64,000 nt of DNA, from contig CAVYFY010000011.1 of assembly GCA_963767835.1 (NCBI GenBank), positions 62,001 to 126,000 on the forward strand, given 5' to 3'. The number at the start of each line of letters is the position of its first letter. Position 1 is the stretch's first letter. The stretch is from SIAQ01 sp963767835 (GTDB lineage Bacteria > Planctomycetota > Planctomycetia > Gemmatales > Gemmataceae). Positions 37,794 through 48,500 of the stretch are shown here, in pieces. The notes below the pieces were generated by a model. It ran no database searches. It saw nothing but the letters and a program-made list of their open reading frames with translations, and was not told the DNA's origin. A program made the position numbers and the translations under genes.

Positions 37794-39231
37794 CGCGCCC
37801 ACATTGCCATGAAGGCATCCGCCGCCGTCGCCTCCACCTTGGCTTGTTGCTGGCACAAATCCACAATCGCTCGCAGCCGCGCGGCCGGCAAGCGCGTCGC
37901 CAAATTGTCCTCGAATTTTTTCACAAGCAGCGGAATCCCCTCGGCCCGGCGGCGGCGATGGCCGAGCGGGTATTCAACTTCCACTTTCGGCGTTGCCGTG
38001 CCGTCCTTGAAAAACACCTGCACCGCGTTGGCGATTGAGCGTTTATCGGCTTCGAGATATTCGCGCGTATAGCGCGGATCTTCGGTGACCTGCATCTTGC
38101 CGCGCAGGGCGTCGATGCGCGGGTCGCGGGCGAAAGCGTCCTCGTAATGGTCCGCGGTCAAGGCGCCAAAGATGAGCGGCACAGCGACGATGTACTGGAT
38201 GCAATGATCGCGGTCGGCCGGGTTGTGCAATGGGCCCGTCTTGCTGATGATGCGCAAGGCCGATTCCTGCGTCGTCAATTCGATGCGTTCAATTTGCTCG
38301 AGCCGATCCTTGACGAGCGGATGCAGCTGGATGGCGCACTCCGCCGCCGTTTGAGCATGGAACTCGGCCGGGAACGCGATTTTGAACAGCACGTTTTCCA
38401 TGACGTAGGAGCCGTAGTTGCGCGGCACCTGCAAGCGATTGCCTTTGAAGAGGACATCGCAGAAGCCCCACTTCGGCGCGGACAGGGCGCTGGGCAATCC
38501 CGGTTCGCCGTTAACGGCCATCAGCGCCAATCGCACCGCCCGGCTAGTCGCGTCGCCGGCTGCCCAGGATTTGCGCGGCCCGGCGTTTGGGGCGTGCCGA
38601 TAGGTGCGCAGGCTTTGGCCGTCGACCCAGGCGTGCGAGAGGGCGCTGACGATTTGCGTTTTCGTGCCGCCGAGCATGCGCGTCGCTACCGCCGTTGAAG
38701 CGACTTTCACCAATACGACATGATCGAGCCCGACGCGGTTGAAGCTGTTTTGTAAGGCGAGCACGCCCTGGATTTCGTGCGCCTGAATCATCGCGGTCAA
38801 GACATCGCGCACCGCCAGGCTGCGCGGCGCATCGCGCCGCCGGCACAAGTAATCGGCCACGGCAAGGATCGCGCCAGATTATCCGACGGATGGCCCCACT
38901 CCGCCGCCAGCCAGGTGTCGTTGTAATCGAGCCAGCGGATCGCGCAGCCAATGTCGAATGCACCTTTGACCGGATCCAACTCGAAGCGCGTCCCCGGCAC
39001 ACGCACCCCGCCCGGCACGACCGTCCCCGGCACGATGGGTCCCAGATGCTTCGCGCAGGCCGGGTATTGCAACGCCAGCAGCGCACAGCCGAGACTGTCC
39101 ATCAAGCAATAGCGGGCGGTCTCGTAGGCTTCCTGGCTGAACGCGGTCGGCCTCGCCACATAGTCGGCAATGGCGATCAGTTCAGGATCGGCATCGGGGC
39201 GCACGTTGCTGTCGGCGGCAGACGCGGACAT
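37757..39231 (-). CDS. MmgE/PrpD family protein (2-methylcitrate dehydratase-like), frameshifted
   Basis: About 491 residues restored. PrpD-type enzymes dehydrate 2-methylcitrate in propionate breakdown; MmgE/PrpD paralogs have broader roles. The first frame carries ETARYCLMDSLGCALLAL, IRWLDYNDTWLAAEWGHPSDNL; the continuation GAILAVADYLCRRRDA, the long catalytic domain with ATRMLGGTKTQIVSALSHAW and GPLHNPADRDHCIQYIVAVPL, is in another frame. One G appears lost at about 38873-38877. The C-terminal EPEASATGSRG is encoded by the palindromic repeat. No prpB/prpC nearby. Possibly in an operon with the upstream small membrane protein gene (10 bp gap). Confidence 0.87.
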
Positions 39232-39241
39232 GGGCGCTTCC

Positions 39242-39469
39242 TCAATGCGAAGGAACCCAGGACGCCACGAAATAGGCCACGACGGAATAGAGAACCACGC
39301 CCATGATAAAGATGCCGAGCATCTCCACGACGACGGCTTTGCCCGCGGCGAAATCCTCAGCTCGGAAGGCATTCCATTCAGCATCGGTGTACGGGCTGGC
39401 CGCCGCGGGGCCCTCGTGGGTGTGCGGTTCGCCAGCAGCGACGTGTTGGTTCGGCATCGTTTCAGCCAT
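39242..39469 (-). CDS. Small single-pass membrane protein, 75 aa
   Basis: About 75 residues from MAETMPNQHV: a His/Pro-rich, probably cytoplasmic N-terminus, then one helix (AVVVEMLGIFIMGVVLYSVVAYFVA). Start ATG 39469 is preferred over the upstream in-frame ATG at 39517. Ten base pairs separate it from the PrpD-family start, implying co-transcription. Function unknown. Confidence 0.6.
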   Translation of the reverse strand: MAETMPNQHVAAGEPHTHEGPAAASPYTDAEWNAFRAEDFAAGKAVVVEMLGIFIMGVVLYSVVAYFVASWVPSH

Positions 39470-39681
39470 GAGCAAATTCCTTTGTAAGAGTTCGATTTCA
39501 AAAACATTGTACATCAATGTACCGAATTCGTCGCCGCGAAGATGACATATTCAAGCAGCGATGGCATTATTTTCATGGCAGGCTTCACCACTTCCACCGG
39601 CTCTTTTTCTTGCCAGTGAATAATTCGGCCAACGGCACGTCCTAAAATGCTGATCCCGCGCGAACGGGTTGGCCATCAAAG

Positions 39682-40175
39682 CCTTCGCAAGCCGGCCTGT
39701 AAGCCGGGTTTTGTCCGGGACAGTGAAGGCCCCGCGACGGTCATTTATCTAGGCGCCGAGTTGCCCCGGCGCTCGAGCAGCCTACCCGGAAGTCATGACG
39801 GATCGGATCGGTCCTGCTTCCATATTTGGCCTTGCTCCCGGTGGGGTTTGCCGAGCCAGCCGGTCACCCGGCTGCTGGTGGGCTCTTACATTAAGGGACT
39901 CGCGCCCCCCCACCGTTTCACCCTTACCTGGCTAGGGGTTAGGGGTTATGTATTAGGTATTAGCTTTTATTAACTAATCCCTAATCCATAACCCCTAACC
40001 CCTAGCCCAGGCGGTTTGCTTTCTGTTGCACTTTCCCTATCCTTGCGTCGGCTGTGAAGCCGAGCTTGGACGGTGGGCGTTACCCACCACCGTGATCCGA
40101 GGGAGCCCGGACTTTCCTCTCTCGAAAGCGATGTGAATCGCCCCCGACAGCGACCGTCCAGCCAGCTCGCGAAGG
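39682..40175 (-). ncRNA. rnpB: RNase P RNA (type A), with enlarged P12
   Basis: Catalytic RNA of RNase P, which removes the 5' leader from tRNA precursors. On the minus strand the 5' region reads GAGGAAAGTCCGGGCTC (conserved region I), then AGGGAAAGTGCAACAGAAAG and CAAACCGCC, AAGGGTGAAACGGTG, GGAGCAAGGCCAAAT, GGGTAGGCTGC, AGATAAATGACCGTCG and the 3' ACAAAACCCGGCTTACAGG, in the correct order. P1 pairs CCTTCGCGAGC (40175-40165) with GCTTGCGAAGG (39692-39682). At about 494 nt it is longer than the roughly 380 nt norm because of a palindrome at the P12 position (39930-40008). Ends are defined by the P1 helix. Confidence 0.96.
39930..40008. repeat. Palindrome inserted at the P12 position of rnpB
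   Basis: Arms GGCTAGGGGTTAGGGGTTAT and its complement, extended by imperfect TATTAGG-type repeats, form a hairpin of about 33 bp with a short loop. It sits between CAAACCGCC and AGGTAAGGGTGAAA of rnpB (read on the minus strand), where E. coli has a 22-nt P12 hairpin. Confidence 0.85.
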
Positions 40176-40227
40176 TTCTGTTATCATACACGACACGGCC
40201 AAACCGCGCCAGGATCGCACGCTGAAA

Positions 40228-40342
40228 TTAAGCCACGGATGGAACACAGATGGAACACGGATGGGGAATTGAGTGTGCAATTGCTGGTTTCTTCCAAGTT
40301 CGCTTGCATCCGTGTTCCATCCGCGTTTCATCCGTGGCTAAC
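40228..40342. repeat. Long palindromic repeat, family E
   Basis: Ends TTAAGCCACGGATGGAACAC and complement. Same family as 21606-21731; it lies between rnpB and the promoter of the TPR gene. Confidence 0.85.
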
Positions 40343-40354
40343 TTCTGAAATCGC

Positions 40355-40384
40355 TTGACCCCTCCGGCGCAGCGGCCTTATACT
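40355..40384 (+). promoter_or_regulatory. Candidate sigma-70 promoter of the TPR gene
   Basis: TTGACC (40355-40360) and TATACT (40379-40384) with an 18-bp spacer, about 50 bp before the ATG at 40436. Confidence 0.6.
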
Positions 40385-40435
40385 GAAATGATGTCGTCGG
40401 CGGTTGTTCTGGCCCCTGCCCCCTGGTCAACACAC

Positions 40436-43400
40436 ATGAAGCGCATCCTTTCCCTTCTTGCGTTGCTGATCCTCCTCGGTAGCGCATCCCCGTTGGTCGC
40501 TCAGGAATCGGTCGAGACCGAATTGGAGCTGATCCGCAAGCTGCGGCCAGCGCGGCTGGAATGATCTGGCGAAGACCAAGATCGATGAGCTGCTCAAGCG
40601 CGGCGATCCAGTGCTCAACGCGACCCTGCCGTTGGAATTGGCGCGCCTGAACATCGCCGCCGCCCGCACGCAAGATCCGGATCAACGCCTCAACACCTAC
40701 GCGATCGCCCGCGCTCAGCTGAATGATTACATCGCCAAGAACAAGGGCAAAGGCCAGGCCGCGCTCGCCAAGGTAGATGTGGCCCGCCTGACCACCTATG
40801 ACGCTCAGATTCTGCTCTCCAAAGCCATGCGCGAGGAAGACAATCGCGAACGCCATGCAAAGGCCCGACCCGCGGAGGAGAAATTCATCCAGGCGGGCAA
40901 GGAGGTCGAGGACGCCATCAAGCTGCTCGACGCCGCCGCCCAGGATTCCGCCAATGCCGCGCTCAAAAGCACTTTGACCCAGGAACTTCGGCAAGCCCGC
41001 TTCGATCTCGCCATCAATCTCTTCGACCAGGCCAAAACCTACATCAACCGAGAAAACATTGACGTCAGCAGACAGCGCGGCCAAATCATCACCAAGGCCA
41101 GCAAGGCCTTCATCGCCCTGCGCAGCGACGAATCCACCCAGATCGGCTGGCTCGCCAACGCCTGGCTCATGAAATGCGCCATGGAAACCGACGCCCCGGA
41201 TGATGTCCGCAAGTACTACAAATTGGTCATGGATCGCGCCAACGATAAATCCATCCAGGCCAACATTCAACCCGCCGTGCGCCTCGTCCGCTATTTCCAT
41301 ATGCAGGACCAAACCTTGCCGCGTCAGGATGAACCGGAAACCATGGGAATCAACCACATCAGCGGCAACATCAAAAAACGGCCCACGCAGATCGACCGCC
41401 TCAAGGCCGTCCAGAAAGAAGGCGAGGCGTGGCTCAAGGCCTACCCGAACCGCCTGAAATCCTACGAAGGGCAAGGGGTGCGCTTCGAGCTGGCCCATGC
41501 CTATCTGGGTGAAGCCAAACTCCTCGAAAACGACAAGAACCAAAAGGACAAGAAGCTCGTCGAGAACCTGTTCAAGCAGGCGGCCATGCACTTCAAGATT
41601 CTCGGCGATTACGACGGCGAACTGGCCTACCGCTCGCGCGACATCAGCATGCGGCTCGAAACGAAAGTTGTCTCCGAAGGAAAGACCGAGCTGAAGACCT
41701 TCGATCAATTTCTAATGAAGGGGATGGTTGAACGAAAGAACGTGCGCGACATCGCAGGCAAGCTCGACGATCCCAAGGTGGACGCCGAGCGCAAACGGCA
41801 TCTTAAAGAAGCGATCAATGCCTACAGCAAGGCGATCTCGTTGGCGGACGGAAAAACTCCGTTGGCCAAGCTGGACGACGCCCGCTATTACCTGTGCGGC
41901 GCGTATTTGGCGTACGGCGACCCATATCGAGGGGCGATCGTTGCCGAGTCGCTGGGGCGGTCACGCCTCAATAGCCGTGGCGCCGAGGGGGCAGCTACCG
42001 CCATCGCCACCTACGCCGCCTTGCACGACCGCCATCCCGATGATGCCGCGATCAAGAACCGTATGCACGATTTGGCTGAATTCGTGCTGTCGCCGCAAGC
42101 GCAGAAGAGCTGGGCCGGCAATCCGGTGACTTCGCGGGCCCATTACCATCTTGGCCTGGCCGCCAAGCAAGAAAACAACCCGAAGAAAGCGATCGGGCAT
42201 CTGGAAAAGATCGCGCCGGATTTCACCGATTACGTGTACACGCAGGGGCAGCTGGCCTTCATCGCCGAGGCCGCCCGCACGGCCACGGACGACAAGGCGG
42301 AGCAGAAGTGGTACGCCGCCGCCGCCCGCGCCGCCATCAAACGCATGCCAAAGATTCAGCCGAAAAACGAGGCGCCGGCCGTGATCGCGATGTACTTTTT
42401 CGCCAAGCTGGAGGACTCGAAGTATCAATATGCGGCGGCCTTTGAGGACATGAACGCCCGCCAGGAACTCAAGGCGATCAAGAAGTTCAACGACATGGCA
42501 GAATTTGTCAAGGGCTTGCGCACCGAGCTCGACCAGGTGCCGGCGCAGGCCAGGCTCGAGCTGGAGGAAAAGGACAGGGCGGCCTATGTCGCGGGCGACC
42601 CGCCGCCTGAAGCGGGCTTGAAAAACGGCGACCGCATCTCGGAAATAAGCGGCAAGGAAATCACTGCCATTAGCGATGTGATCCGACACGCGAGTAAGCT
42701 CGCCGCGGACGACACCCTCACGCTCACCGTCGAACGGAACAACGAAAAGCGCAAGCTGGATATCAAGGCGGGCCTCGTGAAGGATGTCCCGAAGGGCAAG
42801 ATTTCGCAACAGAGCCATGAGCAGCTTCAGTTCACCATGAAGGTCATGCTCAAATATGCCGACCTGGGGATTGCCGAGGTGCGCTTCCGCGGCGACAACA
42901 AGGACCGCTTCGATCAGGTGCTCGCCGCCACCAAGTCGGTGGTTGATGAAACGCTGGCAAAGGCCAAAGCCACGCCGGCCGGCGAGAACATCAACATGAA
43001 AGATTACCGGGTGACCAGCGACATACTCAGCCTCGCCCTGCGCGCCAACGTGCAGAAGGGGGATGTCGCCAAGGGCAAGGCGATCCTCGAAGTCCTGCAA
43101 CGCGTGGCCGATGAGAACGGCGTCAAGAAATCGGGCAATGTCGTCGCGGTCCTGCTGAGCGACATCGCCGGCCAGATCAAGCGCATGAAGGAAACCAAGG
43201 ATCCGGCCCTGCAGGCGACCAAGGGAAACTACACCGCCTTTCTCGACGTCATCGCCGCCGAGTTGGATGCGAAGGGTTACGATCATAACTCCGCGGTACT
43301 GATGGGGCACGCCTACAGCAGTCTGGAGTTGCCCCAGAAGGCCGCCGCCGTGTTCGCCAAATACAAAGCGCCGGCGGTCGTTGACAAGAAAATCGACAAG

Positions 43401-44150
43401 AAGGGCAAGCTCACGGAGGACGAGGAAGCGGACTTGAGCCGATACTGGGGCATCCGGGTCGAGTATGTCCGTGCCTTGCGCGCCTGCAAGGACGGCGATT
43501 CGCTCAAGAAAGCGACGGCGGTCCTCGACGATCTATTCAAGCATCCCAACGCCCGTTTCAAGATGTACGCGGAAATGGAAAAGAATCACATTTTCGAAGA
43601 TCAGCAAAAATATCGCCAGTCTCTCCAAGGATGGAACGGATTCCTGAAAGGGCTCCAGCCGCAGCTCGCCAAGCCGGAGGTGCAGAAGATATACTTCCCC
43701 GCTTACGTCGATAGGGCGCGCGTCATGTACAAACTCGGCACGATGGACAAGGATTCTCCCCCGCTCAAGGATCCGGGCAAATACGTAACCGGGGCGGCGA
43801 AGTACATTGTCGATTTGGAATTCGCCAAGTCGCGCGAAGGCTGGATTATGATGGGGCCAGCGATCCAGAATATGCTCAAGGATCCAGAGTACGACAAGCT
43901 CAAGAAAGAATACGACCGCCTCAAAGCGCTGGAGGGAAAGGGGGCGTCGTTGTGGAATCTCAAGCCGAACGAAAATGTTGCGCCTGGAATTTGCCGGGAG
44001 GGCGAGGCTCCTGCCGAGCCAGAGCCCTGGATTAATTCGCTGATCCTCGCGGGTTCCGGCTCGGCAGGAGCCTCGCCCTCCCGGCATTGTGCGCACTTTG
44101 AACTCAAAAGGATAGACCCATGCCATATCGTGGTTGCCTCGTCGCTTTGA
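40436..44150 (+). CDS. Large exported TPR/PDZ-containing protein (frameshifted)
   Basis: About 1238 residues restored. A signal peptide (MKRILSLLALLILLGSASPL) is in the first frame; one extra base at about 40544-40552 shifts it, and the body continues from GWNDLAKTKIDELLKRGD. The protein is made of helical TPR-like repeats, with one PDZ-like domain near the middle (PPPEAGLKNGDRISEISG...KEITAISDVIRH). The role is probably scaffolding in the periplasm; no enzyme motif is seen. The last ~50 residues are the translation of a palindromic repeat (43993-44085) and beyond, overlapping the next gene by 31 bp, so the native C-terminus probably lay near 43990. The pair with the next TPR gene looks like an operon. 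Confidence 0.8.
43993..44085. repeat. Palindromic repeat (GGCTCGGCAGGAGCCTCGCC family) within a CDS end
   Basis: Near-perfect arms GCCGGGAGGGCGAGGCTCCT and complement of about 28 bp around a GC-poor centre. It is translated as the C-terminal REGEAPAEPEP... SGSAGASPSR of the TPR protein. I recall this motif as very common in planctomycete proteins for the same reason. Confidence 0.88.
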
Positions 44151-45217
44151 TCGCCGCCCTGTTCGCGCTATCGGCCCGTGCCGACACGGTTTTCGTGAGA
44201 GGCCGGGCCAAGCCGGTCGACTGCACGGTGAAATCGGAGGACGCCAAGGGGGTGCTCGTCACCGTCAAGAAGGCCGACGAGTTCATCCCCGCGGCCAACG
44301 TGATCGATGTCCATTATGACGACGTGAGGCCGGCCGACCTTCGTCTTGCCGGCGGCGCGTACCAGGTCGCCAAGAAGGCCGAGGCGGAAGCTGACACAAG
44401 CACCGATCCCACCAAGCGCAAGGCCGCCCTCGCGACCGCCATCGAAAAGTACCAGGAAACGCTCAAATTGATCAATCCGCCGCACCCGAGCGCCCATCGC
44501 AATCTCGAGTACAAGGTGGCGGTGCTGACGCTGCGTCAAGCGGTGGCGGATCAGACATCGACCGCCGGGGCGCTCGCCAAGTTGCAGCAATTCCGCGCCA
44601 GGCATCCCAACAGCTGGCAGATCAACCACGTCATGCCGGCTCTCGCCCACATGCAGATGGAGGCCGGCGATTTCAAAGGGGCGGCCGCGACCTTCCAGGA
44701 CATGTCCGAGATGGAGGTCTTCACCGCCGATGTTCGCCGCCATGCCGAATTGATGGTCGTCACCGTCACCGTCAAGTCGGGCGATCTCAAGGGGGCGCAG
44801 AAAAAGCTCGACGATCTCGAAAAAAGGGCGGCCGGCAATCCCGCCTTCGCCTCGCGCGTCAAGATGACCCGCGCCGAGGTGCTCGTCGGCGAGAAGAAGT
44901 TCGATCAGGCGACCCCGATCTTGCAGCAACTCGTCAAGGATAGCAAGGACGTGCAGATCAAGGCGCAGGCCCACAACGCGCTGGGTGAATGCCTGTTCAA
45001 GGCCAACCGCTACAACGAGGCGCTGTGGGAATTCCTGTACGTCGATGCCGTCTACAGCCAGGACAAAAACGAGCGGGCCAAGGCGCTCTATTACCTGTGG
45101 AAAACCTTCGAACAGCTCAACAACGAGGAGCGTGCGCGGGAATGCCGGCAGATGCTCAGCGAAACGCAATTCGCCGGTACGGAGTTCCAGGTGCGGGCCA
45201 TGAAGGAAACAAAATAG
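44120..45217 (+). CDS. Exported TPR protein, 365 aa
   Basis: A signal peptide (GCLVALIAALFALSARAD) followed by a short beta-rich segment (VFVRGRAKPVDCTVKSED) and TPR-like helical repeats, including AHNALGECLFKANRYNEALWEFLYVD and AELMVVTVTVKSGDLKGAQKKL. It likely acts as a periplasmic protein-interaction module with the preceding large TPR protein, whose repeat-extended reading frame overlaps its start. No catalytic motif. Confidence 0.82.
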   Translation: MPYRGCLVALIAALFALSARADTVFVRGRAKPVDCTVKSEDAKGVLVTVKKADEFIPAANVIDVHYDDVRPADLRLAGGAYQVAKKAEAEADTSTDPTKRKAALATAIEKYQETLKLINPPHPSAHRNLEYKVAVLTLRQAVADQTSTAGALAKLQQFRARHPNSWQINHVMPALAHMQMEAGDFKGAAATFQDMSEMEVFTADVRRHAELMVVTVTVKSGDLKGAQKKLDDLEKRAAGNPAFASRVKMTRAEVLVGEKKFDQATPILQQLVKDSKDVQIKAQAHNALGECLFKANRYNEALWEFLYVDAVYSQDKNERAKALYYLWKTFEQLNNEERARECRQMLSETQFAGTEFQVRAMKETK

Positions 45218-45238
45218 GAATTCAGTGGTTCCAAAAAT

Positions 45239-45478
45239 CTAGCCACGGATGAAATTCGGCGCGGCTCAGCCGCAACCGAAAGGGATGAATGACGATTGCT
45301 CCCCGAAATAGATTGATGGTTAGTAGCGGCCTCAATCGACTCCAAAGGAGCAATCATGAAGAGTTTTCTACAACGATCTGCGCCACTTGTCCTGGGTGTT
45401 CTGGTCGGTTTCGACCGTTGGCGGTTCGGTTGCGGCTGTGCCGCGCTGTGTTTGGTCAGTGTTTCATCTGTGGCTAGA
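45239..45478. repeat. Family E repeat, interrupted by a MITE-like element
   Basis: Outer ends TCTAGCCACGGATGAA and TTTCATCTGTGGCTAGA match family E (21606-21731, 40228-40342), but the central part is replaced by the element at 45258-45446. Confidence 0.75.
45258..45446. mobile_element. MITE-like element with 22-bp terminal inverted repeats
   Basis: Termini GCGCGGCTCAGCCGCAACCG (left) and the complement of GCGCGGCACAGCCGCAACCG (right) differ at one base. Inside, AAAGGAG precedes an ATG at 45356 that opens MKSFLQRSAPLVLGVLVGFD, which I recognise as the N-terminus of a multi-copy planctomycete protein family, cut off after about 26 codons. This suggests a non-autonomous deletion derivative that keeps both ends of a larger element. 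Confidence 0.6.
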
Positions 45479-45511
45479 TTTGGAACTACTCACATTGAGA
45501 TTGACCGGCGC

Positions 45512-48500
45512 TCAGCTGCCGTGGTGGTCCGGCAGGACGCCGTCATCGACATCGCTTGGCGCCGCTGGCCGCAGGTCCTTGAGCCACTGAATGACGAAGT
45601 AGAACACCGGCGTCACGAAGATGCCGAAGATGGTCACGCCGAGCATGCCGGAGAAGACCGCCGTTCCCAGCGTCCGCCGCATTTCCGCTCCAGCCCCTTC
45701 CGAGAGCATGAGCGGGACCACGCCGAGGATGAACGCGAATGAGGTCATGATGATCGGCCGTAAGCGGAGCTGGCAGGCGTCGAGGGTCGCCTGGAAGCGA
45801 TCGATGCCCGATTCGCGCTGGGCCTTGGCGAATTCGACGATCAGGATCGCGTTCTTGCACGCCAGGCCGACGAGCACCAAAAAGCCGATCTGCGTGAAGA
45901 TGTTGATGTCCGACTTGGTGACGATGACGCCGGTGATGGCGCACAACAAGCACATGGGCACCACGAGGATGACGGCGAGCGGCAGCGACCAGCTTTCATA
46001 CTGGGCGGCCAGCACCAGGAACACGAGGAAGACGGCGATGAAGAAAACATACATCGCGGTGCTGCCGGTCTGAAGCTGCAGGTACGCGAGCTCGGTCCAC
46101 TCGGTGCGCATCGATTGCGGCAACTCGTCGTTGTTGGCGGCGGCATCCAGATGCTCGATCGCCTGGCCGGAACTGGTGTTTGGGCCCGCGTCGGCGTGGA
46201 TGGCGGCGGCAGTGTACATGTTGTAGCGCATCACCAGCACCGGGCCCGACACGTGCTTCACCGATGCGAAATCCGCCAGCGGCACCATGCCCCCCTGGCT
46301 GTTGCGGACTTTCAGTTGCTTGACATCCTCCTCGTTTTGACGGAACGCCCCCAGCGCCTGCACGTTGACCTGCCAGGTTCGGCCGAAGCGGTTGAAGTCG
46401 TTGATGTAATAGGAGCCAAGGTTGGATTCGAGGGTGGTGCGGACATCATCGATGGAGACGCCGCGATCCTTGGCCTGGGCGCGATCGACGACGAGCTCCA
46501 GCCAGGGAGTGTCGGCCCGGAAGCTGGTGAACAGGCCGTCGAGGCGTGGGTCCGCCTCGCCGAGCTTGACGGCGCGATCGGCGGCTTCTTGCAGGGCGGC
46601 GAGGCCGTTGTCGCCGACATCCTGGAGGACGATCTTGATGCCGCCGGCCGTGCCGAGCCCTTCGACCGGCGGAGCGCCGAAAATGTTGATGATCGCGCCG
46701 GGCGCCTCGTTCTGCATGATCTCTTGCAGCGATTCGGCAATGCGGTCGGCCGACAGCGCCGGTGCGCGGCGATCCTCGAAGTCGTCGAGCATCAGGTAAA
46801 GCGCACCGTAGTTGGACGCGTTGGCCCCCAGCAGGATCGATTGCCCGGAGATGGCGACGGTGTGCTTGACGCCCGGCGTTTTCAGCGCGATTTCCTCCAG
46901 CTTCTGCACGATTTCCTTGGTCCGTGACACCGCGGCGGCGTCGGGCATCTGCACGTTGACCAAAAGATATCCCTTATCCTGCTGCGGAATAAATCCGGTC
47001 GGCGTCGTGGAGAATCCCAAATACGTCAGCGCCAAAAGTCCGCTGTACACCGCCAGCACCGCGACGCTGCCATAAAGCAGCACCGAAACCGTGCGCGTGT
47101 AGGCGGCCGTGCACCAATCGAACGCGAGGTTGAACAAGCGGAACAGCCCGCTCAAGAGCAGATTGACCGGCCCGCCCGCGATCAGCGCCAGCAAGAGGGC
47201 GGCGAAAGCGCCGAGCAATATCGGCAGCCAAAAGACGAGGGCATTCTGTAGCAGCACGTTGGTCGCCAGCACCGAGGTTTCCCCCGCGAGCTCCTGGAGG
47301 CTGCCAACGAGCGTTTTGCCGTAATGGATGCCGATCTTGTGCCCGATCCACGCGCCCATCGGTACGAACGTGAACCAGGGCAACGGCTCGAACGCCCCCT
47401 TGGCACGCCGCTTGAGCAGGATCGCCGACAGGGCCGGGCTCAAGGTCAGCGAATTGAACGCCGAGATCACCGTCGAGACGGCGATGGTCAGGGCGAACTG
47501 GCGGAAGAACTGTCCGATGATGCCGGTGATGAACGCGCACGGTATGAACACCGCGGCCAGCACCAGAGCGATCGCGACCACGGGGCCCGACACTTGCTCC
47601 ATGGCCTTGATGCTTGCTTGCCTGGGCGACAATCCATGCTCGATATGATGCTCGACCGCTTCGACGACGACGATCGCGTCATCGACGACGATGCCGATCG
47701 CCAGCACCAGGCCGAAAAGGGTGAGGTTGTTCAGGCTGAAGCCGATGGCCGCCATGGCCGCAAAGGTGCCGATGACGGCGACGGGCACCGCGATCAGCGG
47801 AATCAGCGTCGAACGCCAGTTCTGCAAAAACACGAGCACCACGATGGCGACCAGCACGATGGCATCAAAGAGCGTCTCGTAGACCTCGGTGATCGATTCG
47901 CTGATGAACGGCGTCGTGTCGTAGACGATGTCGTAATCGATGCCGGGCCGAAAATTCTTGCGCAACTCGGCCATGCGCTGCTTGACGCGCTTGGCGACCT
48001 CAAGGGCATTGGTGCCGGGCAGCTGGTAGATCGATAGCGCGACCGATGGTTTTCCGTCGAGGGTGCACGTTTGATCGTAGGATTGCGCTCCCATCTCGAT
48101 CCAGGCGACATCTTTGAGGTAAACGAGCGTGGCCCCATTGTTGCGCAGGATGATGTTCGAGAACTGGTCGGTGTTTTGCAATCGGCCCAGCGTGGTAATG
48201 ATGTACTGCGTCACCTGGCCCTTGGGCGTCGGCGGTTGGCCGATCTGCCCGGCGGCCACCTGGATGTTCTGCTTCTGCACCTCGGCGATCACATCCTGGG
48301 CGTTCAGACCGTAGGAGGCCATCTTCTGCGGGTCGAGCCAGAGCCGCATGCTGTAATTACGCTGCCCGATATAAGTAATATCACCGACTCCTGGAAGGCG
48401 CGACAGCTCATCGCGAATCTGGATGGTGGCGTAATTGGAGAGTTCCAGATCGTTGCGGCTGCCGCTCTTGGAGAACAGGTTGATGATCATGAGCACGTTG

